Assembly (NCBI RefSeq): GCF_041080625.1
Contig: NZ_CP163518.1
Location: forward strand, 9,479,501-9,543,500
Length of the DNA: 64,000 nt
Source: Streptomyces sp. CG1
GTDB taxonomy: Bacteria > Actinomycetota > Actinomycetes > Streptomycetales > Streptomycetaceae
Direction of reading: 5' to 3'
Below are positions 46,174-54,541 of this stretch, piece by piece. The notes beneath the pieces are model-generated. The model ran no database searches. It saw nothing but the letters and a program-made list of their open reading frames with translations, and was not told where the DNA came from. Both the position numbers and the translations under genes were made by a program. Positions within the stretch are counted from its first letter, which is position 1. Each line of letters begins with the position of its first letter.

Positions 46174-46935
46174 TCATGACTTGACCGCGACGACGACATG
46201 CAGTCCGCGCGGCCCCTCGGCACTGTGCCTCACGTCCAGCCCCAGGCCCGCGCAGCACTCGACCAGCCACGCGGGGCTGACGCGGAGCTTCGGATAGGCG
46301 CTGACACGGAGTTCCCAGGTCGCGCCGGTGCGGGTGTGGATCAGGTCGTGGACCATGACCGTCTCGTCGTCCGTGTACTCCAGGACGCAGGTCATGATCC
46401 GGTCGTCGGTGGCACGTACCGGAAGGAAGCGGTCGGTGCCTGTGCGGGGGAGCGTCAGATCCCGGTGGCTGAGCACCAGTTGGCCACCGGGAGCGAGACA
46501 GCGGGCCGCGTCGGCCAGCATCGCCGTCACGTCCGTCGTGCCCGGCAGATGGGTCAGCGTGTCGCCCATGCACACCACCGCGGCCAGGCTCGCCGGCTGG
46601 GCGTGTTCGCCCAGCGCCGTACGGATGTCGCCGTGGAGGGGGCGGACGGCCGAGGAGTGGCCGGTGCGCGCCGCGAGTTCGGTGAGTTCGGCGAGCAGGG
46701 GTTCGCTGGTGTCGACGGCGAGGACGGGCGAGAAGCCGAGCGAGGCCAGGGCCAGGCTCTGCGGTCCGGGCCCGCAGCCGAGGTCGGCGGCGAGCGTCCC
46801 GGCGGTCCCGGGACGGACGCCCAGCTCGCTCAGCAGTTGCGCCTGGCCTTCGGCGACAGCGGCGATGTCGCCGCCGAGCATCCAGGTGTAGTGCTCGGCG
46901 AGGAGTTGCGCGTAGTGGTCGATGGCGGTGGTCAT
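46174..46935 (-). CDS. class I SAM-dependent methyltransferase
   Basis: A 253-residue methyltransferase. Motif I is LAADLGCGPGPQSLALA (about 50-66), motif II VLAVDTSEPLLAEL, motif post-I VVCMGDTLTHLPG and CLAPGGQLVLSHRD. It resembles small-molecule methyltransferases; the acceptor is unknown. The ATG at 46935 is preceded by GTGGAG; a GTG nine bases upstream, closer to TAGGAG, is an alternative start. A repeat-bearing intergenic region lies upstream. Confidence 0.85.
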   Translation of the reverse strand: MTTAIDHYAQLLAEHYTWMLGGDIAAVAEGQAQLLSELGVRPGTAGTLAADLGCGPGPQSLALASLGFSPVLAVDTSEPLLAELTELAARTGHSSAVRPLHGDIRTALGEHAQPASLAAVVCMGDTLTHLPGTTDVTAMLADAARCLAPGGQLVLSHRDLTLPRTGTDRFLPVRATDDRIMTCVLEYTDDETVMVHDLIHTRTGATWELRVSAYPKLRVSPAWLVECCAGLGLDVRHSAEGPRGLHVVVAVKS

Positions 46936-47057
46936 GGTCTCCACGGGCTCCTAGGGTCTGTCCGGCGGATTCTGTCGCAGACGAGGGGGCCGGCACGCCC
47001 TCGCCCACTGTCTTGACGGCGTGGGGCACCCCAGCGGCGTTGTCGTCGGTCGCCGAT

Positions 47058-47101
47058 GCTCCCCCCACGCTCGGCTTCACTCGCACGGGGGCGCCCCTGT
47101 C
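47058..47101. repeat. dispersed Streptomyces hairpin repeat
   Basis: GCTCCCCCCACGC-TCGGCTTCACTCGCAC-GGGGGCGCCCC resembles the element at 23892-23938. It lies in the 196-bp gap between the methyltransferase and the amino-acid dehydrogenase, downstream of the latter, and may end its transcript. The adjacent GGTCTGTCCGGCGGATTCTG (46956-46975) is also reminiscent of dispersed sequence (from memory). Confidence 0.5.
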
Positions 47102-47131
47102 GCCCCGCTCACCTGCGCTGATGAGGTGCCG

Positions 47132-48220
47132 TCACTTTCCTGCGACCTGATCCGCCGGGCAGAGGTCCCCGAGGTGAGGGACGGACGGGCGGTCGGCGGC
47201 GCGCAGGCGTCGCCGGGCCGTCTCGGCGGCGGCCCGCGCGGGCGTCACACCCTCACGTGCCGCGGCGTCGAGCAGTTCCCCGACAGTCTGTTCGACGGCG
47301 AGGACCCGTGCGCGGGCCTCGCCGGGTCCGGCATGGTGGAGTTCGGTGCTGATGGCGTTCACGACTCCGCCCGCGCCGGCGACGTAGTCGGGCACCCAGA
47401 CGATGCCGTGACGCCGCATCAGGTCGGCGACGTCCGGCGTGGCGAGCTGGTTGTTCGCCGGTCCTGCGACGGCCTTGCAGCGCAGGCGCGGTACGACCTC
47501 CCGGGTGAGCAGCGACCCGAGCGCCGCCGGTACGACGACGTCGACGTCCTCGGTGAGGATCTCCTCCGGGCCGCGCCAGGCCGCGCCGAGCGCCTCGGTC
47601 AAGGCCTGTCTGCCGGGCTCGATGTCGGTGACCGTCAGCTCGGCTCCCTCGGCCGCCAGCAGCCGCGCGAGGTGCTCGCCGACCCGGCCCAGGCCGATCA
47701 CGGCGAGGCGGCGGCCGTCCAGAGCGGGCGTGCCGTGGAGGTGCCGGCTCACGGCGCGCAGCGCGGCGAGCGTGCCCAGCGCGGTGTGCGGGGACGAGTC
47801 GCCGCTCCCGCCCGACTCCTCGGGCCGGCAGAACACATGCGGGGTGGTCTCGCCGATGACGGCCATGTCGGCGGGCCCGGTTCCGACGTCCGGCCCGGTC
47901 GCGTACCTCCCGTCCAGCGAGGCGATGACATCGGCGACGTCCCGGAGCACGGCCCGCCGTCGGTCCGGGCCGAGACTCGTCCCTTCCGGCAGTGCGACGA
48001 CCGTCTTCCCGCCGCCGCTGGGCAGTCCGGCGACCGCCATCTTCAGGGTCATGCCCGCCGACAGGCGCAGCGCGTCGGTGAGTCCGTCCCGCCAGTCCGG
48101 GTAGTGCCAGATCCGGAGCCCGCCGGCCGCCGGCCCGAGCGCGGTGGAGTGAACGGCCACGATCACCGGCAGACCGGACCGGCGACCGACTCGGATGACA
48201 ACCTCTTCGTGATCGAGCAC
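47132..48220 (-). CDS. Glu/Leu/Phe/Val dehydrogenase family amino acid dehydrogenase
   Basis: A 362-residue enzyme. GPAAGGLRIWHYPDW (29-43), then GMTLKMAVAGLPSGGGKTVV (56-75) carrying Lys60 and Lys72, and the NAD-binding VIGLGRVGEHLARLL. Family members deaminate branched-chain or aromatic amino acids to keto acids. The start is a GTG at 48220 with GGAGG seven bases upstream. It is divergent from an Lrp regulator, so amino-acid-responsive control is likely. The length matches Streptomyces valine dehydrogenase, but the active-site GPAAGG differs from the common GPALGG, so the substrate is left open. Confidence 0.85.
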   Translation of the reverse strand: MLDHEEVVIRVGRRSGLPVIVAVHSTALGPAAGGLRIWHYPDWRDGLTDALRLSAGMTLKMAVAGLPSGGGKTVVALPEGTSLGPDRRRAVLRDVADVIASLDGRYATGPDVGTGPADMAVIGETTPHVFCRPEESGGSGDSSPHTALGTLAALRAVSRHLHGTPALDGRRLAVIGLGRVGEHLARLLAAEGAELTVTDIEPGRQALTEALGAAWRGPEEILTEDVDVVVPAALGSLLTREVVPRLRCKAVAGPANNQLATPDVADLMRRHGIVWVPDYVAGAGGVVNAISTELHHAGPGEARARVLAVEQTVGELLDAAAREGVTPARAAAETARRRLRAADRPSVPHLGDLCPADQVAGK

Positions 48221-48258
48221 CGGCTCGACCTCCTTCCGTCCGTACGGAGCACGACGGA

Positions 48259-48308
48259 AACCATCGCCCAAACAAACCATCTGTGGATGCTGTGCCGAAC
48301 GAATGGTT
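48259..48308. promoter_or_regulatory. putative Lrp operator: two AACCATC and one inverted ATGGTT box
   Basis: AACCATC occurs at 48259-48265 and 48275-48281 (16-bp spacing), and ATGGTT at 48303-48308 in the opposite sense. They lie between the dehydrogenase and the Lrp-type regulator. Phased, repeated half-sites are typical of Lrp binding. Confidence 0.5.
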
Positions 48309-48332
48309 GGAAGACGGGTACCGTTCGCGTCC

Positions 48333-48791
48333 ATGGACGAACTTGATTCGGAGATCGTGCGGCTTCTGCAATCGGATGCGCGGCAGTCGAACCGCGAACT
48401 CGCCCGCAAACTCGGTGTGGCGCCCTCGACCTGTCTGGAACGGGTCCGAGCCCTCACCCGGCGGGGAGTGATCCGCGGTTACCACGCCGACATCGATCCC
48501 GCCGCCCTCAACCGTGGCGTCCAGGCGCTGGTCTCGGTCCAGGTCCGCCCGCTCAACCGCACGGTGATCGACACGTTCAAGGGCTTCGCCAGCTCGCTGC
48601 CGGAGGTCCTCCATGTCTTCGTGCTCTCCGGCGGCGACGACTTCCTCCTCCATGTCGCCGTACAGGATCTCGATCGGCTGCACGCCTTCCTCGTCGACCG
48701 GCTCAGCAAGCGCGCCGAGATCACCGGCTTCCGCACCTCGATGATCTTCCAGCAGGTCAGCAACACGACGCCGCCGTCCCTGCCTTCCTGA
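48333..48791 (+). CDS. Lrp/AsnC family transcriptional regulator
   Basis: A 152-residue regulator. The N-terminal HTH is LDSEIVRLLQSDARQSNREL through VAPSTCLERVRAL (1-45), and the C-terminal RAM domain is VQALVSVQVRPLNR... HVFVLSGGDDFLLHVAVQDL. It probably senses an amino acid and controls the divergent dehydrogenase. The ATG at 48333 lies close to the AACCAT/ATGGTT boxes. It converges with the MFS gene. Confidence 0.92.
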   Translation: MDELDSEIVRLLQSDARQSNRELARKLGVAPSTCLERVRALTRRGVIRGYHADIDPAALNRGVQALVSVQVRPLNRTVIDTFKGFASSLPEVLHVFVLSGGDDFLLHVAVQDLDRLHAFLVDRLSKRAEITGFRTSMIFQQVSNTTPPSLPS

Positions 48792-48847
48792 GCCGGCTCC
48801 TGATCCGCTCCTGATTCACTCGGAGGGAGAGCGTGCGGGGCGGCACG

Positions 48848-50074
48848 TCAGAAGGGAGCCGTCCGGGGCGCCGGTCGGCGGCCGGACCGTGCTCCCAGGT
48901 GCCGTACCAGGCCCAGGCCGGTCAGCAGCGCGACCAGAGCGCACGCCCCGGTCCAGCCTCCCCACCCGTACGCGCGGGCGGCGAGCCAGGAACCGAGGCT
49001 GCCGCCCAGGTAGGCGCAGGTCATGTAGGCGGTGTTGAGGCGGCTGCGGACGTTGGCGGCGAGGGCGTAGACACGCACCTGGTTGGCGACCATGCCGGAC
49101 TGCATGCCGACGTCCAGCAGCAGCGTGCCGATCACCAGGGACAGCAGACCGGGGACGCCGCCCAGGCCGCCGAGGGCGAGGAACGCCACGGACGCGAGGA
49201 CCGCGAGGAAGCAGACCAGGTTGACCGTGTCCGGACCCCGCCGGTCCACCAGCCGCCCCGCGACCGGCGTCACGCACATGGTCACCGCGTTGACCAGCGC
49301 GAGCAGTCCGACCGCGTCCGCGCCGAGCCCGTACACCGGGCCTGTCAGGAGCAGCGCCACGTCGGTCCAGGCGGCGGAGAAACCGGCGAACACCGTCGCC
49401 TGGTTGAAGGAGGAGTGGCGCAGGGCGGGTTCGGTGCACAGGAGGCGGACGGGCTCGGCCAGCAGGCGGGGATAACGTTGCCGGGACGGAGGCGCGACGG
49501 CCGGGAGCGCGCGGGCCAGGAGCAGCGCTACCAGGAAGGTCAGCAGCGCCGCCAGGACGTACGGGGCCCGCCAGCCCATACGGTCGCCGAGGGCGCCGCC
49601 GGCCGTGCGGGAGAGCAGCATCCCGGCGAGGGCGCCGCTCAGCAGCGTGCCGCCGACCACGCCCCGCCGCTCGGCCGGGACCAGTCCGGCGGCCAGCGGA
49701 CCGGCCAGCGGGGCGACCACCGTGGCCATGCCGACCAGCACGCCGGCCGCGAGCAGCGGCGGCAGCGCGGGCGCGGCGGCAGCGGCGCACAGGCCGGCGC
49801 CGGTGACGGTGAGCAGGGTGACCAGCAGCGGGCGGGGCGGCAGCCGGTCGCCGAGCGGTACGAGCAGGAAGATGCCCACCGCATAGCCGAACTGAGTTGC
49901 CGTCACCACCCCGGCCGCCGTGCCGGGGGAGACGCCGAGGCCCGCCGCCACGAGCGGGGCGACGGCCTGCGGGAAGTACACGTTGCCGACCGCGACCCCG
50001 CAGGCCGACGCCAGCAGCACGACGAGCCGGGAGTGTCCGGGCGCGGTACGCTGCCCGGTGTGGTGATCCGTCAT
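48848..50074 (-). CDS. MFS transporter (arabinose efflux/drug type)
   Basis: A 408-residue 12-helix transporter. FPQAVAPLVAAGLGVSPGTA opens helix 1-2; PLGDRLPPRPLL is motif A, and RLVDRRGPDTVNL is the second-half counterpart. It resembles YnfM/AraJ-like exporters. It is divergent from an ArsR-type regulator, with 56 bp between start codons, which suggests that regulator controls it. Confidence 0.88.
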   Translation of the reverse strand: MTDHHTGQRTAPGHSRLVVLLASACGVAVGNVYFPQAVAPLVAAGLGVSPGTAAGVVTATQFGYAVGIFLLVPLGDRLPPRPLLVTLLTVTGAGLCAAAAAPALPPLLAAGVLVGMATVVAPLAGPLAAGLVPAERRGVVGGTLLSGALAGMLLSRTAGGALGDRMGWRAPYVLAALLTFLVALLLARALPAVAPPSRQRYPRLLAEPVRLLCTEPALRHSSFNQATVFAGFSAAWTDVALLLTGPVYGLGADAVGLLALVNAVTMCVTPVAGRLVDRRGPDTVNLVCFLAVLASVAFLALGGLGGVPGLLSLVIGTLLLDVGMQSGMVANQVRVYALAANVRSRLNTAYMTCAYLGGSLGSWLAARAYGWGGWTGACALVALLTGLGLVRHLGARSGRRPAPRTAPF

Positions 50075-50130
50075 GTGTCGAAGTCCACGCCATGCGCGGG
50101 CAGTTGGCGAAGGATGTAGGCGGGGGCTAA

Positions 50131-51177
50131 ATGATCAGCTTCCGGCTCGGGGTCGACGACCTCGCCGACACCCGGTTCGCCATCTCCCCGCTCGGCGAGC
50201 TGATGGAGAGCCTGCGGGTCCTGCGCGCCCCGGCCCTGCACCCCCTGCACCGCGGCTGGCGCCGCACCGTGCTCGCCGCTCTCGCCCCGGCCGACCTGCC
50301 CCTGCTGTCGGCCCTGGTCGGCCCGACCCTCGCCCTGCCCGACTTCCTGACCCCCCGGCCCATCGCCTACGCCCCCACGCTCGACGAGGAGTTGACCGTC
50401 GTACGGGCCACGCCCCCGGAGGTCGTACGACGTGACCTGCGCGCCGCGCACGCCCCGCGCCCGCTCCCCGGCGCGCTACGGCAGGCAGACGCACCCGGCG
50501 ACGGCCCGGTCCGCGAACTCCTCGACGCCCTCTGTGTGTTGCTGCACCGCTACTGGCAGACGGCGCTGCTGCCGTACTGGCCGCGGATCCGGCTCGTCCT
50601 GGAGGCCGACATCACGCACCGCGCGGGACAGCTGGCCACCGGAGGGGCGCGCTCGCTCTTCTCCGGTCTGCATCCGAACCTCGGCTGGCGGGACGGTGTG
50701 CTGACGGTCGAGAAGATGATCGGCCGGCACGCGGTGGACGGCGCCGGGCGGGGCCTGCGGCTGGTTCCCTCGGTCTTCGCTCACAAGCCGGCACCGCCGA
50801 TCAGCGCCGAGGCACCGCCCATGCTCGCCTATCCGGGCCGGGGCACGGCGACCTTGTGGGAACCGGAACCCGCCCCTGACGCCTCCGCGCTCACCGCCCT
50901 GCTGGGCGCCCCCCGGACCACCTTGCTGCGCCTGCTCGCGGAACCGCTCCCCACAGTGGAGCTGGCCCGCCGCCTCGCCGTGACCCCGAGCGCCGTCTCC
51001 CAGCACCTGCGCGTCCTGGCCGCCACGGGCCTGGTGACCCGGACCCGGGACGGACGCCGGGTGCTGTACCGACGCAGCGCCTTGGCCGAGCGATTGGTCT
51101 GCGCCCCTGGTGTCCGGGCGGTGCAGGGGCCCGTGCCGGCTTGTCCTGGAGCGCGCTTCAGCCTCTGTCGTCGATGA
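50131..51177 (+). CDS. ArsR-type winged-helix regulator with N-terminal DUF5937-like domain
   Basis: A 348-residue protein. Residues 1-250 match the Streptomyces DUF5937-like region (ISFRLGVDDLADTRFAISPL at the start; HPNLGWRDGVLTVEK in the middle). Residues about 256-325 form a winged helix: TVELARRLAVTPSAVSQHLR then GLVTRTRDGRRVLYRRS. It probably represses the divergent MFS gene in response to a ligand. The last ~22 residues after AERLV lack family character and may be a drifted C-terminus. Confidence 0.82.
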   Translation: MISFRLGVDDLADTRFAISPLGELMESLRVLRAPALHPLHRGWRRTVLAALAPADLPLLSALVGPTLALPDFLTPRPIAYAPTLDEELTVVRATPPEVVRRDLRAAHAPRPLPGALRQADAPGDGPVRELLDALCVLLHRYWQTALLPYWPRIRLVLEADITHRAGQLATGGARSLFSGLHPNLGWRDGVLTVEKMIGRHAVDGAGRGLRLVPSVFAHKPAPPISAEAPPMLAYPGRGTATLWEPEPAPDASALTALLGAPRTTLLRLLAEPLPTVELARRLAVTPSAVSQHLRVLAATGLVTRTRDGRRVLYRRSALAERLVCAPGVRAVQGPVPACPGARFSLCRR

Positions 51178-51482
51178 TCTCGACGACGGTCCGGGCGGAC
51201 GGAGGCGGCCGGGGCGAGCCGGCTGTCGGTGATGGACCACTACTTCCGGATTTCCGGACGGAGTTCAGCGGCGCCGCCGAGGCCCCCATGCTGGAGAACG
51301 GCGGCCCGTTCGGGGGCCGGCACCACCGGCTCGCGGAGCCCGTCCTCTCCCGACGAACAGCGGTACAAGCTGGAGCGGCCCGCCGGTATCGGCCGAGCCA
51401 CCCGCCGGCGGGAACGCGGCTGCGTCCTGCGTACGCGACAAAGGGGCCGGACGGATCCGGCCCCCTGCGCGGTGCGTACGGC
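51178..51482. other. 305-bp region without a supportable gene
   Basis: Several frames are open but none matches a family. It contains the terminator of the FMN reductase gene at 51443-51464. No repeats or operators were recognised in the rest. Confidence 0.4.
51443..51464 (-). terminator. hairpin terminator of FMN reductase gene
   Basis: GGGGCCGGA-CGGA-TCCGGCCCC forms a perfect 9-bp stem with a 4-nt loop. On the minus strand it follows the stop codon by 18 nt and is followed by TTTGTCG. Confidence 0.85.
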
Positions 51483-52046
51483 TCAGGCGGCCGCGACCTC
51501 GCCGATGGTGCCGTGCAGCCGGGCGACGACCTCGGTCAGCTGCGCGGCGACCTCGGCGTCGTCGACCGGGTGGGTCTCGGCGAAGCGGGTCACCGAACCC
51601 GGGATGGACAGCTTGATGTCCTCGATCACCTTGCCGCCGGCGATGCCCACGGCCTTGCGGGTCTCGTCCTGCGCCCACACGCCGCCGTACTGGCCGAAGG
51701 CGGTGCCGATCACGGCGACGGGCTTGCCACCGAAGGCGCCGGCGCCGTACGGACGGGACAGCCAGTCGATGGCGTTCTTCAGGACGGCCGGGATGGTGCC
51801 GTTGTACTCCGGGGAGAAGAGCAGGAAGGCGTCGGCGGCCTGCGCGGCCTCACGCAGCTTCGCGGCGGGGGTCGGCACATTGCCCTCGACGTCGATGTCC
51901 TCGTTGTAGAAGGGGACGTCGGCCAGGCCCTCGTACAGCACGACCTCGGCGCCTTCCGGAGCGAGCTTGACGGCCGCCTCGGCGAGCTGGCGGTTGTGCG
52001 AACCGGCGCGGAGGCTGCCGACGAGCGCGAGGATGCGAACAGACAT
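51483..52046 (-). CDS. NADPH-dependent FMN reductase / quinone reductase-like flavoprotein
   Basis: A 187-residue flavodoxin-fold enzyme. The phosphate-binding loop is VGSLRAGSHNRQLAEA (9-24), SPEYNGTIPAVLKNAIDWLS (about 79-98) is the FMN-site motif, and GTAFGQYGG follows. It reduces FMN, quinones or azo/chromate compounds with NADPH. TTGGAG precedes the ATG at 52046. It is divergent from a TetR-family regulator; the promoter spacer holds one of two identical operators. Confidence 0.92.
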   Translation of the reverse strand: MSVRILALVGSLRAGSHNRQLAEAAVKLAPEGAEVVLYEGLADVPFYNEDIDVEGNVPTPAAKLREAAQAADAFLLFSPEYNGTIPAVLKNAIDWLSRPYGAGAFGGKPVAVIGTAFGQYGGVWAQDETRKAVGIAGGKVIEDIKLSIPGSVTRFAETHPVDDAEVAAQLTEVVARLHGTIGEVAAA

Positions 52047-52072
52047 GAGAACTCCAAAGGGCTGAAACATCG

Positions 52073-52157
52073 CTGTTACGATCCGGACCGGGGTCCGTTT
52101 AACTTTCTAGCACCCTAAACGGACCGGGGTCCAGTTCTGTTCCCGATGCTTTACGCT
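52073..52157. promoter_or_regulatory. divergent promoters with two GGACCGGGGTCC operators
   Basis: GGACCGGGGTCC occurs at 52085-52096 and 52121-52132, exactly 36 bp apart. For the FMN reductase (minus), TTAAAC (52102-52097) and TAACAG (52078-52073) are spaced by 18 bp, and operator 1 fills the spacer. For the regulator (plus), TACGCT (52152-52157) lies 6 nt before its ATG, and operator 2 overlaps the expected -35. The layout fits repression of both genes by the TetR protein. Confidence 0.75.
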
Positions 52158-52163
52158 GTCTTC

Positions 52164-52847
52164 ATGTCCCGCGCCGTGCCGCCCTTCCCGCCGCCCCAAG
52201 AGCCCTTCGGCGAGCCCGAGTTGCTCGAGGTGGGCACGGCGCGCGAGGAGCCGTGCCTGCGTGCCGACGCGGCCCGCAACCGGGCCCGGCTGCTGGAGGC
52301 CGCCGCCCGGCTGATCGCGGAACACGGGGTCGCCGGGGTCACCATGGAGGCGGTGGCGGCGGCCGCCAAGGTGGGCAAGGGGACGGTCTTCCGCCGCTTC
52401 GGCGACCGTACCGGACTGCTGATGGCCCTGCTCGACCACTCGGACCGCAAGCTGCAGGCCGACTTCCTGGGCGGCCCGCCGCCGCTGGGACCCGGAGCGC
52501 CGCCCCTGGACCGTCTGCGGGCGTTCGGCGTGGCGGTGCTGTACCGCTATGCAGAGCAGCTCGACCTCCTGCTGGCCGCCCAGACCGAACCCACCCGCAG
52601 GCTCTCCCACCCGGCGGTCAACGCGCTGCGTACGCATGTCTCGATGCTGCTGCGGCAGATCGTGCCCGGCGCCGACTGCGAACTGCTCTCGCAGACCCTG
52701 CTCGCCTCCCTCGACCCGGCGGTGATCCACCACCAGACCAAGCGGTGCGGGATGCCCATGGAGCGGCTGGAGGCGGGCTGGATCGACCTGGTCGCCCGGG
52801 TGACCGGAACAGAGCCGCCGCCCCGGTCACCTGAGCCGCCCCAGTGA
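52164..52847 (+). CDS. TetR family transcriptional regulator
   Basis: A 227-residue repressor. After an unusual 33-residue Pro/Glu-rich N-terminal extension, RADAARNRARLLEAAARLIA and GVTMEAVAAAAKVGKGTVFRR (58-78) form the HTH. The C-terminal ligand domain includes LDLLLAAQTEPTRRLSHPAV. It is divergent from the FMN reductase with two shared operators. The ATG at 52164 is chosen because the -10-like TACGCT lies just upstream; an ATG at 52146 would sit before it. Its TGA stop is the first base triplet of the tandem repeat array. Confidence 0.9.
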   Translation: MSRAVPPFPPPQEPFGEPELLEVGTAREEPCLRADAARNRARLLEAAARLIAEHGVAGVTMEAVAAAAKVGKGTVFRRFGDRTGLLMALLDHSDRKLQADFLGGPPPLGPGAPPLDRLRAFGVAVLYRYAEQLDLLLAAQTEPTRRLSHPAVNALRTHVSMLLRQIVPGADCELLSQTLLASLDPAVIHHQTKRCGMPMERLEAGWIDLVARVTGTEPPPRSPEPPQ

Positions 52848-53375
52848 TCGCCGGTCGGCCGCCGCAGTCCCGCTGAGCGCCGGTGGGCGGTCGGGCTGCG
52901 CCGCTGGGTGCCGGTCGGCCGCCGAAGCCGCCGTGTGAGCCGTCAGTCGGGAAGCCACCTCGGTGAGCGCCGGTTGGCGGTCGGGCTGTGCCGCTGGGTG
53001 TCGGGTCGGTCGCTGATGCCGCCGTGTGAGCCGTTAGTCGCCGAAGTCGCCTCGGTGAGCGCCGGTGGGCGGCTGAGCCGCGCCGCTGGGTGTCGGGTCG
53101 GTCGCTGAAGCTGCCGCGTGAGCCGTCAGTAGCCGAAGTCGCCTCAGTGAGCGCCGGTCGGTGGCCGAGCCGCACCGCTGGGTGCCGGTCGGTCGCTGAA
53201 GCTGCCGCGTGAGCCGTCAGTCGGGAAGCCGCCCCGTGAGCGCCGGTCGGTTGCCGAGCTGCGCCGCTGGGTGCCGGTCGGCCGCCGAGCCGCCCCGTGA
53301 GCCGTCGGTCTGGAAGCCGCCTCAGTGAGCGCCGGTCGGCCGTCGGAGCTGTGCCGCTGGGTGCCGGTCAGCGGC
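52845..53375. repeat. array of about six ~90-bp tandem repeats
   Basis: Units begin with TGAGCGCCGGT at 52874, 52964, 53056, 53148, 53237 and 53326 (spacings 90, 92, 92, 89, 89), with a partial unit from 52845. Each carries CGCCGCTGGGTG, a CGGTCGG(C/T)CG segment and GTGAGCCGTCAGT-type sequence. The first TGA is the stop of the TetR gene; a TCA in the last unit is the stop of the opposing FAD monooxygenase. Spacings are not multiples of three, so no protein is encoded throughout. There are no unique spacers, so it is not CRISPR. Confidence 0.9.
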
Positions 53376-54524
53376 GGCCTCGGTGTCCTGGCCTGCGAAC
53401 ATGTCCAGCAGTCCCTGTGGTGCGTCCGCGCGGAACAGCAGCGTGCTGTTCTCGGTCGATTCCGCGGCGGACACCTCGGCGCGCCGGAACATCCGGTCCT
53501 CGTAGGCGGCCAGCGCGGCCTCGGTGTCCTCGGGGTGCGCGGCCAGCGCGAGGCCCAGTTCGGCGCCGTCGAGCAGCGCCAGATTGGCGCCCTCGCCCGC
53601 GAACGGCGACATCAGATGGGCCGCGTCCCCGAGCAGTGTGACGCCGGGCACCCGGTCCCAGCGGTGACCGACCGGCAGGGCGTGGATCCGGCGGGGCGCG
53701 AGCGCGCCGTCCGCGTCGGCGACCAGGGCCCGCAGGCTCTCGTCCCAGCCGTCGAACTCCTTCAGTACGGCCGCCTTCGCCGCCTCCGTATCGCCGAAGT
53801 CGATCCCGTCCAGCCAGTCCTCCGGTGCCTCGACGGCGACGTACACATGCAGACTTCCGTCGGTCTCGCGGTGTGCGAGGAAGCCCCGGCCCGCGCCCAG
53901 CGCGAAGAGCATCCCGCCGCCGACGACCGCCGCGCCCGCCGGATGGCGCAGATCCGCCTCCAGCAGGTCGGCCTCGACGAAGGACACGCCCGTGTACGCG
54001 GGCCGGGCGGGGGAGAGCAGCGGGCGGATCCGGGACCAGGCACCGTCCGCGCCGACCAGCAGGTCCGTGGTGAATGCGGTGCCGTCCGCGAGCGTCACCT
54101 CGTGCCGGCCGCCGCCCAGCGGGCGGGCGCCGGTGACCTTGGCGCCCCAGCGGACCGTGCCCTCGGGCAGCGAGCCGAGCAGCAGCGCGCGCAGGTCACC
54201 GCGGTCGATCTCGGGCCGGCCGCCGGAGCCGTCGTCGTCCTCGGCGAGCCGGACGGTGGCGTGCAGGTCCAGGACACGCATTTCCTGGCCGCCGGGGTGG
54301 ACGAGCCTCAGGAACTCCTCGTACAGGCCGGCGGCGCGCAGCGCCTCCTGACCGGAGTCGTCGTGGATGTCGAGCATCCCGCCCTGGGTTCGTGCGGCCG
54401 GCGAGGGCTCCAGGTCGAAGAGGGTCGCCGCTATGCCATGCACATGCAGGACTCGGGCGAGCGCGAGCCCGCCGAGTCCGGCGCCGACGACGGCGACCGG
54501 GTGGTGGGCGGAGCTGGTGGTCAT
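53322..54524 (-). CDS. FAD-dependent monooxygenase, TetX-like
   Basis: A 400-residue class A flavoprotein. The Rossmann motif is VAVVGAGLGGLALARVLHVH (10-29), DG near LLVGADGAWSRIRPLL, and the second FAD motif GVTLLGDAAHLMSPFAGEGA. The set resembles TetX-type tetracycline-inactivating and related aromatic monooxygenases, which hydroxylate substrates with NADPH. AGGAGG precedes the ATG at 54524. It is the second gene after a TetR regulator (17-bp gap). The last ~15 residues (HPAAQLRRPTGAH) are encoded by the tandem repeat array. Confidence 0.88.
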   Translation of the reverse strand: MTTSSAHHPVAVVGAGLGGLALARVLHVHGIAATLFDLEPSPAARTQGGMLDIHDDSGQEALRAAGLYEEFLRLVHPGGQEMRVLDLHATVRLAEDDDGSGGRPEIDRGDLRALLLGSLPEGTVRWGAKVTGARPLGGGRHEVTLADGTAFTTDLLVGADGAWSRIRPLLSPARPAYTGVSFVEADLLEADLRHPAGAAVVGGGMLFALGAGRGFLAHRETDGSLHVYVAVEAPEDWLDGIDFGDTEAAKAAVLKEFDGWDESLRALVADADGALAPRRIHALPVGHRWDRVPGVTLLGDAAHLMSPFAGEGANLALLDGAELGLALAAHPEDTEAALAAYEDRMFRRAEVSAAESTENSTLLFRADAPQGLLDMFAGQDTEAAADRHPAAQLRRPTGAH

Positions 54525-54541
54525 GGGAGCCTCCTGGCGGG

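Noticed and set aside
46945..47131. Possible insertion-sequence end (GGGTCTGTCCGGCGG)
   Set aside because: No transposase, no matching inverted end and no target duplication seen; kept only as dispersed repeat sequence.
51141..52118. Plus-strand 325-codon frame opposite the FMN reductase
   Set aside because: Antisense to a clear flavodoxin-fold gene that has its own terminator and promoter.
52618..53175. Minus-strand 185-codon frame across the tandem repeats
   Set aside because: Repeat spacings (89-92 bp) break any reading frame, and half of it is antisense to the TetR gene.
52845..53375. CRISPR array
   Set aside because: Units are about 90 bp, contiguous and without unique spacers; no cas genes are nearby.
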